Shown in pieces: positions 36,040 to 44,604 of a stretch of 64,000 nt of DNA. Numbering within the stretch: position 1 is the stretch's first letter; each line of letters starts with the position of its first letter. The position numbers and the translations under genes are program-made. The notes beneath the pieces are model-generated. The model saw only the letters and a list, made by a program, of their open reading frames with translations. It made no database searches and was not told where the DNA came from. The stretch comes from Kluyvera sichuanensis (GTDB taxonomy: Bacteria; Pseudomonadota; Gammaproteobacteria; Enterobacterales; Enterobacteriaceae), in contig NZ_JABBJF010000015.1 of assembly GCF_014218705.1 (NCBI RefSeq), positions 1-64,000 on the forward strand, in the 5' to 3' direction.

Positions 36040-36867
36040 TTAGTGTGGCCAGAACTGGCGGTGCAGCGTTTCAACCGCGTCGGCGACGCGCGGGCCCATG
36101 CCGAGGATCAGGGCCTGATCGATAACGACGATGCGCTGGTTTTTCCACGCGTTGGTGCGGATGATCCCGGCGATCGCGCTCAGGCGGTTAAGATCGCCGT
36201 TGACCATTTGCGCGGTGACGATAATCACCTCCGGGTTGGCGGCAATCAGCGCTTCCGCGCTGTAGCTACGGTACTGCGGGTGCTGAGCCGCGTTGCGGGC
36301 ACCGGCGAGCGTCATGATGGCATCGGCAACGCTGCCTTTCCCTGCTACCTGAGGGGCGCTGCCGCCCGCGCTGAGAATAAACAGCGCGTTCACCGGCGCC
36401 GGTTTACTGGCGCTGCTCTGCGCGACCTTTTCCAGCCGCTGGCGAATGTTACCCACCAGGGCGGTGCCGCTGTCCTCACGCCCCAGAGCGCTGGCAAGCG
36501 TGTGGATATTGGCGTACATCTGCTCGACGGTGGCGGGGACTCGCGGCAGGGTGAGCACGTCGATGTGCTGGCTGCGCAGCTGGTCAAACACCAGCTGCGG
36601 ACCCGCGTCCTGCCAGGTGATAAAGCGGTTTGGGTGCAGCGATAAAATGCCTTCGCTGCTGAGCTGCTTCCAGTAACCGATGTGCTGCAGCGCGGCGGTT
36701 TCCGGCGGGTACGAGGTGGTTTCATCCACCCCGACCACCTGGCTGCCCGCGCCTAGTGCGTAAATCAGCTCGCTGAGCGAACCGCCGGCCACCACGATGC
36801 GGTCAGCCGCCTGAGCGCTGAACACGGTGACCAGCGCCAGTAATCCGATAGCCAGTTTTTTCATCAT
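36040..36867 (-). CDS. hmuT: Periplasmic haem-binding protein of the haem ABC importer
   Basis: 275 residues. Start taken at 36867, where TGATG overlaps the receptor stop; an ATG four codons upstream lies inside the receptor gene. Signal peptide MMKKLAIGLLALVTVFSAQA. HmuT/ChuT fold: RIVVAGGSLSELIYALGAGSQVVGVDETTSYP, then GYWKQLSSEGILSLHPNRF. The axial ligand is Tyr in this family; a Tyr is present in IGYWKQ. Delivers haem to HmuU/HmuV. Confidence 0.94.
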   Translation of the reverse strand: MMKKLAIGLLALVTVFSAQAADRIVVAGGSLSELIYALGAGSQVVGVDETTSYPPETAALQHIGYWKQLSSEGILSLHPNRFITWQDAGPQLVFDQLRSQHIDVLTLPRVPATVEQMYANIHTLASALGREDSGTALVGNIRQRLEKVAQSSASKPAPVNALFILSAGGSAPQVAGKGSVADAIMTLAGARNAAQHPQYRSYSAEALIAANPEVIIVTAQMVNGDLNRLSAIAGIIRTNAWKNQRIVVIDQALILGMGPRVADAVETLHRQFWPH

Positions 36868-38966
36868 CAGAAGTTCCATGCAAAGCCGACCGCCGCGTTA
36901 AAACCCGCCGCCGGAATGGATTCATGCGCCGTGCGGTAGCGTTTATCGGTCAGGTTGTTGAGCGCCAGGTTGACCTGATACTGATCGTTGGCACCGAATT
37001 CGGTGTTCACCGCCAGGTTCAGCGTGGCCCAGCCAGGCGTGCGGGTCTCTTCCGTACCGGTATCGTCTTTGGCGCTGGAGGCCGCGCGGATAAAGAGATC
37101 GGAAGTGACGTTTGCCGCATTGAGCATGAGCGTGTGTTTCACCCCGACGCGGCCGTTAATGGCGGGCTCGCCGGTATTGGTGGTTTTCCCCGCCGGGGTT
37201 TCATATTCGCGGTGGATCAGGTTGCCGCTGACGTACGGTGAAACAACCCAGCCGTTATATTCAGCGCTCAACTCCATGCCCCAGGTGTTGGCGCGGTCAA
37301 TGTTGTCGTAGTAGTAGCTACTGCGCGATGAGTTGGTCGCACCGTTGCAGATAGCCTGGCCGGAGCAGGCGACGGTGGCGATATAGTCCTTCGCCTGCGA
37401 GTAGTAGACCGCGCCATCGACCAGCCAGAGATTGCCGTTGTAGCGGGCACCCAGTTCATAGTTGTTAGAGTGTTCCGCTTCCAGGTTGGCGTTGCCGTAG
37501 GTTGTCCCACCGCCCGCGGCGGTTTGTGAAAACAGCTGCGTTAGCGTCGGGAAGACGTAGCCCTGGGCGAACGCGGCCCGCAGTTCGATATTGTCGAAGC
37601 CCGAGTAGCGCAGGCTGGTGGCGCTGACCAACGCATTGTCACTCGTTGACTGCGCGCCGATAGAGGTGTCTTTGGTGACGCCGTTCATGGTGGTGTTTGA
37701 GTCACCGCGGGTGAGTTTTGACGACAGCCAGTACTGGCGCGCACCAAGCGTCCAGGTCCAGTTATCGGCAAAATGCCAGTCATTTTGGGCGAACAGCGAG
37801 GTATTGCTCTGCTCTGACTCGTTATAGGCGCGAGTTCGGATCTCCATCGGCATCGACTGCGGGGTGGTTGAACCGTTGGTAGTCTGAGATACGCGATCGC
37901 GCTGGTACTGCGTGCCGACGACCAACTCATTATTGGCAGGCAGCGAGAAGTTGCTCTGTAGCGTTACGCCCTGGGTGTACTGCTTATCGTTGGTTTTGGT
38001 CTGGTTATGAATAGCCGACGTCAGCACCTCGTTTTCAAACTGACGGGCGATGGTTTGCTCGTAGGCATCGAGATGAATTTTCTTCAGATAATCACCGTCG
38101 ACATCTACGTCGTAGAACAGACCAACCTTTTCCCGCTCCAGCTTCGGCAGCTTGACGCTAAAGGCATCGTATTCGCCGTCCGGGTCTTCGTAATAGGTTT
38201 GGGTCGAGAGCTTGTAGCGGTCGAGCGACAGCCCGAAATGCTGGTTATCCAGGTTGTAGCCGAGCCAGATTCCCTGGCTGTTGTTGCGGAAATGGGTATT
38301 CGGCAGACGGCCGTCCGGCGTATCGCGATCGCCCTGATCGGAATAGCTGCCGTTAATACGATAATCAAACTGACCAATGCTGCCCCAGGCCGCCGCCGAC
38401 TCTTCCCAGCCCGCCGTGGCGGAGTTATAGACCGCTTTCACCGTCCCGGCGATCGGCTTATCGCCGCCTTTTTTGGTGATAAAGTTAACCACGCCGCCGA
38501 TGGCCTGCGAGCCGTACAGCACCGAGTAGGGGCCTTTGACCACTTCGATGCGCTCCAGCGCCGATTCATCAATCAGCAGCCCGGCGCCGTAGTTTTGCCC
38601 GGCGCGCTGGTAGGTGACCTCCTGACCGTCTATCAGGATCAGTACGCGGGAAGAGGCTTCACCGCGAATGCGGATCTGCTTGCGCCCGGCGAGCGCGTTA
38701 TCGGTAATCTCTACGCCGGGAATATCCTGCAGATCGTCGGCAATTGAGGTGCTGGTGGAGTTTTGCAGCGTCTGATGGTCGATAACCTGAATGGTTGCCG
38801 GACTGTTCCAGAGCGAGCTTTCTGAACGATTGGCGGTCACCACCAGCGTCTCTTCCTTGCTGGTTTTGTGTGGTGTTTCAGAAGATGTGGCGGCAGAGGC
38901 CGCGCTGGAGACGCAGAGCGCCAGCGCGGAGAGTACGAAGGACCCTCGGGTAATGGAATGCAGCAT
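36867..38966 (-). CDS. TonB-dependent outer-membrane receptor of the haem operon
   Basis: 699 residues. Signal peptide 1-25, TonB box EETLVVTA (38-45), plug with QIRIRGEASSRVLILIDGQEV and ERIEVVKGPYSVLYGSQAIGGVVNFITKKGG, barrel ending in FAWNF. The plug looks like the CirA/HmuR type, but the FRAP and NPNL boxes that mark ChuA/HemR haem receptors are replaced by AFAQGYVFPTL and NANLEAEHS. Its place at the head of a complete haem operon argues for haem or haemoprotein as ligand; another iron ligand cannot be excluded. Controlled by the Fur box upstream. Confidence 0.9.
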   Translation of the reverse strand: MLHSITRGSFVLSALALCVSSAASAATSSETPHKTSKEETLVVTANRSESSLWNSPATIQVIDHQTLQNSTSTSIADDLQDIPGVEITDNALAGRKQIRIRGEASSRVLILIDGQEVTYQRAGQNYGAGLLIDESALERIEVVKGPYSVLYGSQAIGGVVNFITKKGGDKPIAGTVKAVYNSATAGWEESAAAWGSIGQFDYRINGSYSDQGDRDTPDGRLPNTHFRNNSQGIWLGYNLDNQHFGLSLDRYKLSTQTYYEDPDGEYDAFSVKLPKLEREKVGLFYDVDVDGDYLKKIHLDAYEQTIARQFENEVLTSAIHNQTKTNDKQYTQGVTLQSNFSLPANNELVVGTQYQRDRVSQTTNGSTTPQSMPMEIRTRAYNESEQSNTSLFAQNDWHFADNWTWTLGARQYWLSSKLTRGDSNTTMNGVTKDTSIGAQSTSDNALVSATSLRYSGFDNIELRAAFAQGYVFPTLTQLFSQTAAGGGTTYGNANLEAEHSNNYELGARYNGNLWLVDGAVYYSQAKDYIATVACSGQAICNGATNSSRSSYYYDNIDRANTWGMELSAEYNGWVVSPYVSGNLIHREYETPAGKTTNTGEPAINGRVGVKHTLMLNAANVTSDLFIRAASSAKDDTGTEETRTPGWATLNLAVNTEFGANDQYQVNLALNNLTDKRYRTAHESIPAAGFNAAVGFAWNF

Positions 38967-38988
38967 CGGTATCCCTACAAATGAATAT

Positions 38989-39007
38989 GATAATGATAAT
39001 AACTATC
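38989..39007. promoter_or_regulatory. Fur box of the haem operon
   Basis: GATAATGATAATAACTATC matches the 19-bp Fur consensus at 17 positions. It lies 23-41 bp upstream of the receptor ATG, where it would cover the promoter and repress the whole operon when iron is sufficient. Confidence 0.9.
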
Positions 39008-39108
39008 AATTACATTTGCACATCAGCAGAAACAGGTCCAGCGTGGAAGGTATAAATAAAATGCATCTTTGATTTGCGTCAATTTATGCCGGCGATAGGG
39101 CAGTGAAA

Positions 39109-39124
39109 TGTGACTTTGATCACC
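39109..39124. promoter_or_regulatory. CRP/FNR-class half-symmetric site
   Basis: TGTGA-CTTTGA-TCACC differs from the CRP core TGTGA-N6-TCACA at one base. It is in the 405-bp region between the haem receptor gene and the divergent 621-residue protein gene, 143 bp from the former and about 250 bp from the latter. The remaining region (39008-39371) shows no gene; AAGGGTATTCTTATC at 39334-39348 could supply a -10 for the plus-strand gene. Confidence 0.55.
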
Positions 39125-39371
39125 ACAATATTGAGCATAATTAAGTGGTTAATGTTGTTGGTTTGCGATAGAGTAGGTTGTTTGGCTGGGGTCGCGATAC
39201 TGGAAGGAGAGGGGATCATTAATTGATTACGGGAATGTGACTTATTGTGTTGCCGAGTGTATTAGACGGGAGAAACGTCATCGTCTCCAGGCAAAAAATT
39301 AGCTGCGCTTGCTCTTAAAATAACTCTGATAAGGGTATTCTTATCGCATTCTGTTTTAGAGAGGGCGTGTA

Positions 39372-41237
39372 ATGAGTGAGATTGATATTAGGGGCGATGA
39401 CGCGTTAGTCGCTCTGTTGCTGCATGCTGAGAAGGACGATATTGATCCGCTGCTCGATTACATTACAACGGACGGAAAATTTGATTTTTCGCAGTCAGAG
39501 AGTGTTAAAGCTGTACTGCAGGATACCAAAAAGAGCGATACCGTTGATGAGGATACGTTGCGTTTGCTGGTGCGTGAACTTCAACACTTCGGCGGTAATA
39601 CCTTCGCGAATCTGTTGCGCCGGAACGGTGCGCGATATAGTGATATTGTCAACGATGTTGCTAGCCACTTGAAAATTAAAGCCTCAGAAACCTCTTCGCT
39701 GGAAGAGAAGGAAGCGCTGATTGTTGATGCGGTATTCACCTCGTCATGGAGCACGATGTCAGATGAAGTGCGCCGCCAGGTTCTGAACGATACAGGGATC
39801 TACACCAACGTCAGCCTGGATAAGCTGTCGCAAATGGACATTCCAGCTTTGCAGAAAGCGGCAGTGGTGGCAAGCGGACTGGCACAGGTCGCTGGAGGAA
39901 GCGCTTTGAGGCTAGTGGCAGGGCTTGGTCTTGGACGAGTGCTTGGTTTCGTGACTGGCCCCGTTGGACTGGCATTAACTAGCTTATATACCGCGTATGA
40001 TATTTCCAACCCGGCATTTCGCGTCACGCTGCCCTGTGTGGTGCAAATTGCTTGGATCCGACTAAAAAAATCACGCAACCTCCGGCTCAGCGAATCGCAG
40101 CCATCGGTAATGACGACCATCCAGAATTATGATCGCCGCTGGGTTTTTGAGAATGAAGAGAGACTCCCGGTACTGACGGTATCCTCACTCGCTATATCGG
40201 CTGTCAAGAATGTGGAAACCCTACCACAACACGATGTTACTGGCATCTCACCGCTGAGTCCGCTCCTGCAGACGCTTCCCTCTCTCGTCACATCAGTTCA
40301 TCTGGCTAATCACCATTATATGGAGGTGGTGATAGAGGGGGCTCTGGCAAGCGTGAAAGGGGGGGCTGGCTACCGTGGGTTCAGCATGGGCGCGAACGGT
40401 ATTAAAGAGCATGCGGTTCTACTTAGTCCCGATAACCTTCATCGTTTGGTTAACGCTAGTCTTTTGCTGAATGTTGCCTCTGCAGTACTGGCTCAAAAGC
40501 ACCTGGCAGATATCAGCCATAAATTAATGCAGATCTCCGAGACGATCCGTGAGGTTTCCATTTTTCAGAATACGGCTCGCCATTCCGAGATAATTAGTTT
40601 TATCGAATACCTGAAACAAATAACCCCGGTGGTGAGGGCTAGGCAGTCTTCTGTGGATTATCGGCAAGGGTTGGAAGATATCGAAAAACGTTCAATATCG
40701 GTGCAAGACCACCTACGGAAGGATATTGTCGCTATCGGTGAAAAGGTTTATTCCTTAAAAGATAACGCTTTTTTTGGCAGTGCAGATATCACCAGTAAAA
40801 TTCTGGAGCAGCAAAAAATTCTCGATGAACGGATTGTTGAATGGGATTTAACGATGAAAGTGCGTGGGCAGGCCTTACATCTGCTAAGCCATATTGGAGT
40901 GGAGAGCATGTTGGTGCAGCGCCGACATCAGTCGATAGATGATCATTATGCTGACTTCAATCGCGCGATCGAGCGAGTGGAACAGCAGATGCATCAGCGA
41001 ATTGATGGTATCAGCGCCATTACAGAACAGACTAATACGACACTGGCGAATAAAGTCTTACTACGTAAATGGGCAAACAGTCATCTTAAACAGCATATAG
41101 CTTCGATTGAAGTTGCGCATAAGGCTATTGGGAAGATCCAGAAAAATATGCTGGATACTCCCTCATCGCCAACCCGGATGCTGGTAGAAATGCGCAATGG
41201 AGAAGTGGTGAAGTGCTTTTCTCTGCCGGATTGTTAA
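39372..41237 (+). CDS. UPF0174/YaaW-like protein with a long helical C-terminal half
   Basis: 621 residues, no named orthologue. Residues 8-30 resemble the DUF3944 N-terminal motif. Residues 60-235 resemble E. coli YaaW (UPF0174): ELQHFGGNTFANLLRRNG, then a Gly-rich hydrophobic stretch LGLGRVLGFVTGPVGLALT (about 195-215) and AFRVTLPCVVQIAWIR. YaaW itself is only about 240 residues. Residues 330-621 are extra: a conserved-looking EGALASVKGG...GIKEHAVLL segment and then mostly alpha-helix with heptad-like character. AGAGAGG is the ribosome-binding site. It is the first of three same-strand genes (30 and 15 bp gaps). Possible role: membrane-associated sensor or effector of a conflict system; this is inference. 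Confidence 0.7.
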   Translation: MSEIDIRGDDALVALLLHAEKDDIDPLLDYITTDGKFDFSQSESVKAVLQDTKKSDTVDEDTLRLLVRELQHFGGNTFANLLRRNGARYSDIVNDVASHLKIKASETSSLEEKEALIVDAVFTSSWSTMSDEVRRQVLNDTGIYTNVSLDKLSQMDIPALQKAAVVASGLAQVAGGSALRLVAGLGLGRVLGFVTGPVGLALTSLYTAYDISNPAFRVTLPCVVQIAWIRLKKSRNLRLSESQPSVMTTIQNYDRRWVFENEERLPVLTVSSLAISAVKNVETLPQHDVTGISPLSPLLQTLPSLVTSVHLANHHYMEVVIEGALASVKGGAGYRGFSMGANGIKEHAVLLSPDNLHRLVNASLLLNVASAVLAQKHLADISHKLMQISETIREVSIFQNTARHSEIISFIEYLKQITPVVRARQSSVDYRQGLEDIEKRSISVQDHLRKDIVAIGEKVYSLKDNAFFGSADITSKILEQQKILDERIVEWDLTMKVRGQALHLLSHIGVESMLVQRRHQSIDDHYADFNRAIERVEQQMHQRIDGISAITEQTNTTLANKVLLRKWANSHLKQHIASIEVAHKAIGKIQKNMLDTPSSPTRMLVEMRNGEVVKCFSLPDC

Positions 41238-41267
41238 TTTTTTGTCTTTTTATAAATGGGATATTTG

Positions 41268-42035
41268 ATGGAACAGAGTCATTATTCGCTGGTTGAATGG
41301 CTACCGATATTTTTTCAGCAATGGCCTGATAGTCAGTTAGTGCCTGGAGATGAGTCAGATAAGACAAATATTGATTCAATGAAGTTGGCAGAGTTTTTTA
41401 ATCAACTTTCTTTATCACTAAAGACAGTTCAACATCGAGCTCTTTTTTTTGATCCCTGGGAGGTTGCGGAATTGGGTCGTAAAGAAGTACGTAATACTTC
41501 TGTACTTGCATGGATTCTTGACCCAGAGGGGACTCATGGATTTGGTAGAGTGCCTCTAAAAACATTACTTGAATTAATTTGTCAGACAAAAACTGATATA
41601 CCTGAAGATTATACTCAATATTGTCGGGTATTGGTTGAAACGAATCCTCTTGGGGATAATACAAATCGTGTCGATATTGAAATTGATGCAGATAATTTTT
41701 TTCTTCTTATTGAAGTTAAAATTGATGCCAAAGAGCAACAGGGGCAAATTGAGCGATACTGCACTGATGCAAAAATACGTGCCAAACTGGGGCCCAAATC
41801 TCGTCCGTGGGCTGTTATCTTTTTAACTCCCCATGGAGGCAGACCTCTAACCATGGGGGCTTCGTTTAAACCAGAAGATGTCCCATGTATCTCATGGCAG
41901 CAGCTTGCAGCCGCTCTTGCTTTCTCTTTACAAGAGCATTATCAGGCTCTTGTGGCCGGAGGCCAATCTTCAACCTCACATCAAAGTGCTGCACACGCTG
42001 CATTTTGTTTTCTTAAGCGTATTAGTACTTTCTAA
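41268..42035 (+). CDS. PD-(D/E)XK nuclease-family protein (PDDEXK_4 type)
   Basis: 255 residues from ATG 41268 (GGGA 7 nt upstream; an ATG four codons earlier is possible). The PDDEXK_4 pattern is complete: Glu73 in RKEVRNTSVLAWILDPEGTHG, then Asp136 in NRVDIEID, Glu149-Val-Lys151 in LLIEVKI, and Gln160 with Tyr164 in KEQQGQIERY. A core nuclease fold is therefore likely and its catalytic residues are intact. Many relatives sit in anti-phage loci. About 40% GC, below the flanking chromosome. It is 30 bp behind the YaaW-like gene and 15 bp ahead of the next gene, so one operon. Confidence 0.82.
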   Translation: MEQSHYSLVEWLPIFFQQWPDSQLVPGDESDKTNIDSMKLAEFFNQLSLSLKTVQHRALFFDPWEVAELGRKEVRNTSVLAWILDPEGTHGFGRVPLKTLLELICQTKTDIPEDYTQYCRVLVETNPLGDNTNRVDIEIDADNFFLLIEVKIDAKEQQGQIERYCTDAKIRAKLGPKSRPWAVIFLTPHGGRPLTMGASFKPEDVPCISWQQLAAALAFSLQEHYQALVAGGQSSTSHQSAAHAAFCFLKRISTF

Positions 42036-42050
42036 TGAAAGGGAATTGTC

Positions 42051-42692
42051 ATGAGTCAACATAGTGATCCTGAACGTCAGGCGGGTACATTGATTCTTTC
42101 ACAACTAAAAATGTTTAATGAAGCTGTTGTTTACTTCGAACAACATTTAAGCCCTGCTTTCTTTAAGAGTATGGACCGTTGCATTGATCGGTTTGTGAAA
42201 GATAATAACTGGGTTGGAAAAATAAACTATGAACAGAAGGGATATTTTTGGTTAGCGCACCCGGATTGGGTGATTGAGGGTGATAACTGTAAATGCTGGT
42301 TTGCAGATTGTGTAACGGTAAGTGAAGGTAATGATTTTTTATTAGCTATTCTCACTGGAACGGGAACAGAGAAAGGGAAATTTGGTTTTGAGCTAAAAAT
42401 AAATCATGGATACTTTGGTAATGCTAAAAATATTGCCAGTCATGTGAGTAATGCACCGGAATTTTACCGCTCAAAACTTAGGGGGCTAGGATTTGTTGAA
42501 CAAGATAAAGGTGGCTATTTTTATCCTGTCACGATAGATCAAACTCTACTTAAGGCGTGTTGGCTCGAAAATGGGAATTTCCCCGTAGAACATGAACTGT
42601 TCTCTCCACTAAGAATGGCGCTTAAGGCAGTGTTACAATCTACAAAAATTATCAACGCTATTTTTATTCCTGAGGTTTCCAATACGAATTAG
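42051..42692 (+). CDS. Unrecognised protein, third gene of the nuclease cassette
   Basis: 213 residues; I recognise no family. It has no signal peptide or membrane segment. An N-terminal helical part (1-60, FNEAVVYFEQHLSPAFFKSMDRC) is followed by a mixed alpha/beta region with aromatic-rich strands (GYFWLAHPDWVI, CKCWFADCVTV, YFGNAKNIASHVSNAPEFY). Cys in NCKCWFADC could bind metal. GGGA lies 8 nt ahead of the ATG. Low GC and tight spacing tie it to the nuclease; a role as substrate-recognition or inhibitor partner is only a guess. Confidence 0.7.
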   Translation: MSQHSDPERQAGTLILSQLKMFNEAVVYFEQHLSPAFFKSMDRCIDRFVKDNNWVGKINYEQKGYFWLAHPDWVIEGDNCKCWFADCVTVSEGNDFLLAILTGTGTEKGKFGFELKINHGYFGNAKNIASHVSNAPEFYRSKLRGLGFVEQDKGGYFYPVTIDQTLLKACWLENGNFPVEHELFSPLRMALKAVLQSTKIINAIFIPEVSNTN

Positions 42693-42933
42693 GTTGCTTC
42701 TACAATCGTTCTTAATGTTGTGGGATTTGTTCATAATAAGTTCCACAACAATAATCGTCGAGCTATTATTTAATATCATCTGATTGTTTATTGTCTATTT
42801 ATTCCATGCAGTCATATTCCTCATGGAATTTATATCTTTGAGTTTTTACAAAATTAGCTAATCCTTATTGGGTAGAAAAGAGGTGTAGCACTACAAGATT
42901 AAAAAACAATACACGGAATGATTAAAAGGGGTA

Positions 42934-42952
42934 TAAGATATGCAACATATTT
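42934..42952. promoter_or_regulatory. Candidate NsrR site upstream of yeaR
   Basis: AAGATATG-CAA-CATATTTT is an imperfect palindrome 47-65 bp ahead of the yeaR ATG; its left half resembles the NsrR half-site AAGATG(C/T). E. coli yeaR-yoaG is controlled by NsrR and NarL. The remainder of 42693-42933 is AT-rich spacer without a gene. Confidence 0.4.
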
Positions 42953-42998
42953 TCCCATTCCAGACCGCGCCTGAACGCGTGGAAAGAGAGGCAGAATC

Positions 42999-43331
42999 AT
43001 GCAGCGAATCATCATCCCCACCCATTACGTTCATACCCGTACCACGCCGTTGTGGACCAAAGAAACCGCGCCCGCATCCATCTGGAAGCGCCATCTTGAT
43101 GCCGGTACGCGACAGGGCGTGTTCCCACGTCTGGCGGTAATGCAGGGGGCGATACGCTATTATGGTTATGCCGATGAGACCAGCCCGGAACCCGTTGAGA
43201 CGATGACCATCGAAGCCGGGCAGTTTGGCGTTTTCCCGGCTGAGAAATGGCACCGTATTGAAGCATTAAGCGACGACACCGTATTTAACGTTGATTTCTA
43301 TGTCGATCCTAAGATTTTGATAGAAGGATGA
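42999..43331 (+). CDS. yeaR: YeaR, DUF1971 cupin-like protein
   Basis: 110 residues, clear orthologue of E. coli YeaR: IPTHYVHTRTTPLWTKETAP, FPRLAVMQGAIRYYGYADE, and GQFGVFPAEKWHRIEAL, the single-domain cupin also fused in some TehB proteins. Induced by nitrate and NO in E. coli; biochemical role unsettled. GAGG 10 nt upstream of ATG. The yoaG-like gene follows 10 bp later. Confidence 0.94.
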   Translation: MQRIIIPTHYVHTRTTPLWTKETAPASIWKRHLDAGTRQGVFPRLAVMQGAIRYYGYADETSPEPVETMTIEAGQFGVFPAEKWHRIEALSDDTVFNVDFYVDPKILIEG

Positions 43332-43341
43332 AACTGAACTG

Positions 43342-43680
43342 ATGAACAGTGAAAATAAAGGGTATTCCTTAGCGGTTATTAATGGCAATAACAAAGAGAA
43401 ACAGGAAAAAGTCTATCTGAAACCGATGGCGCTTTATGTTCCTGATATTGCCGTACAGGCCGTCGCCGAGCTTATTTCTCTGCTCTCTTCTGATAATGCG
43501 CAGGGTAAAGGTTTCTTGCTCACCGTCACCAATAATAATAACGGTGTGTCGGTGGATAAAGAGTTTGCCCAGCTGAGCGAGCTGCAGGACCCGACCGTTG
43601 CCGCTGATGCGGTGAAAGATCTGGTGAACATCGTTCGCGGGTATGAGTCGGATGAAGAGACTAACGTCTGCGGCTGGTAG
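43342..43680 (+). CDS. yoaG: YoaG-like protein with two tandem YoaG units
   Basis: 112 residues, about twice E. coli YoaG (60). The C-terminal half (LLTVTNNNNGVSVDKEF ... KDLVNIVRGYES, ending NVCGW) is YoaG. The N-terminal half (YSLAVINGNNKEKQEKVYL ... VAELISLLSS) has the same strand-strand-helix layout with the equivalent turn Asn residues, so the gene looks like a tandem duplication of the domain. E. coli YoaG is a dimer in its crystal structure, so this would be a covalent dimer. Second gene of the yeaR operon. Confidence 0.85.
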   Translation: MNSENKGYSLAVINGNNKEKQEKVYLKPMALYVPDIAVQAVAELISLLSSDNAQGKGFLLTVTNNNNGVSVDKEFAQLSELQDPTVAADAVKDLVNIVRGYESDEETNVCGW

Positions 43681-43891
43681 TACAGCCGTTCCTTTCTGAG
43701 CTTTGCTTTACAGTTAGCAGGTATCCTTGAGAGGTTGTCGGGGTTATCTGCAGCTGTCCTTTCTTAAGCACTTTCTGAACCCACACTATTTACCCCCTAT
43801 TGTTTGGAGCTAACCTTACAAATGATTAGGCAACATTTTTCGTTGTCGATATCCTAAACCGCAAATTAGAAAATACGACTTTAACGAGGTT

Positions 43892-44428
43892 ATGGGGCGT
43901 CATTTATATTCTGGGATAGTAATTGGTTTGGCATTTCTGGTAACGGCTTGTGCTCCGGGGCCCTTAGGCACAAAACGCTACGAGCCCTATACCGGGCAGG
44001 ATGCGGCTGTTGTGTACACCCAACTCAACGACCAACATCAAGGGCTGGTTTATTTTCAGCGTTTTGCCAAAGAAGGTGATTGCTATAAAGATCAGGAACT
44101 TATTTATATCAGCAATAACCTTATGGCCGGCAAAGTTCACCGTTTTTACGAAAGCCGACTTCGCCCGGAACAGTACTGGACTCTCTATGTGATGGATAAC
44201 TCAAGCGGCCGTCAGATTGTCACGCAAACCGCGTTTATTCCTGAGGCTGGAAAGCATTATGTTGCCATCCCTTACCAGGGCGTAGTGGAAGTGCCGCTGG
44301 ATCTGAAACTATCGGGTAGCGACAACCTAGATAAAATTTATGAGCAATATAAAGATAAACCGGCTAAGCACTGGAATGTGCGTAGTGGGGTGTGTAAGTT
44401 CTGGTTTGCGAAATTGATGGGGTCGTAA
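43892..44428 (+). CDS. Hypothetical lipoprotein (DUF2846-like)
   Basis: 178 residues. Signal peptide ends in the lipobox VTAC (Cys20). The mature part reads AAVVYTQLNDQHQGLVYFQRF, AGKVHRFYESRLRPEQYWTLYV and IPEAGKHYVAIPYQGVVEVPLDL, a beta-rich pattern resembling DUF2846-type lipoproteins, with Cys residues in GDCYKD and GVCKFW. Aacgagg precedes the ATG. Role unknown. It is the last chromosomal gene before the satellite island. Confidence 0.82.
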   Translation: MGRHLYSGIVIGLAFLVTACAPGPLGTKRYEPYTGQDAAVVYTQLNDQHQGLVYFQRFAKEGDCYKDQELIYISNNLMAGKVHRFYESRLRPEQYWTLYVMDNSSGRQIVTQTAFIPEAGKHYVAIPYQGVVEVPLDLKLSGSDNLDKIYEQYKDKPAKHWNVRSGVCKFWFAKLMGS

Positions 44429-44437
44429 ATGTCTACT

Positions 44438-44499
44438 TGTTGAGGACAAGACATCTGGTGATGCAAGGCTTTGGCCCTCATCTGGGTGAGTCCTCAACA
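44438..44499. repeat. Inverted repeat at the left margin of the island
   Basis: TGTTGAGGAC and GTCCTCAACA form a perfect 10-bp inverted pair enclosing 42 bp that contains ACATCTGG and CATCTGGGT. It could be a long hairpin at the 3' end of the lipoprotein transcript or the trace of a small mobile element. Confidence 0.45.
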
Positions 44500-44604
44500 C
44501 CTTACCTCTAGCGGGTGGCAATGCTCGCTGCTGCGCGAACTTCTGCTTATGAGTTACCGGCTAATGTGCCTGTAAACTTCAGGCTTCTTGAGTTAAATTG
44601 CAGA

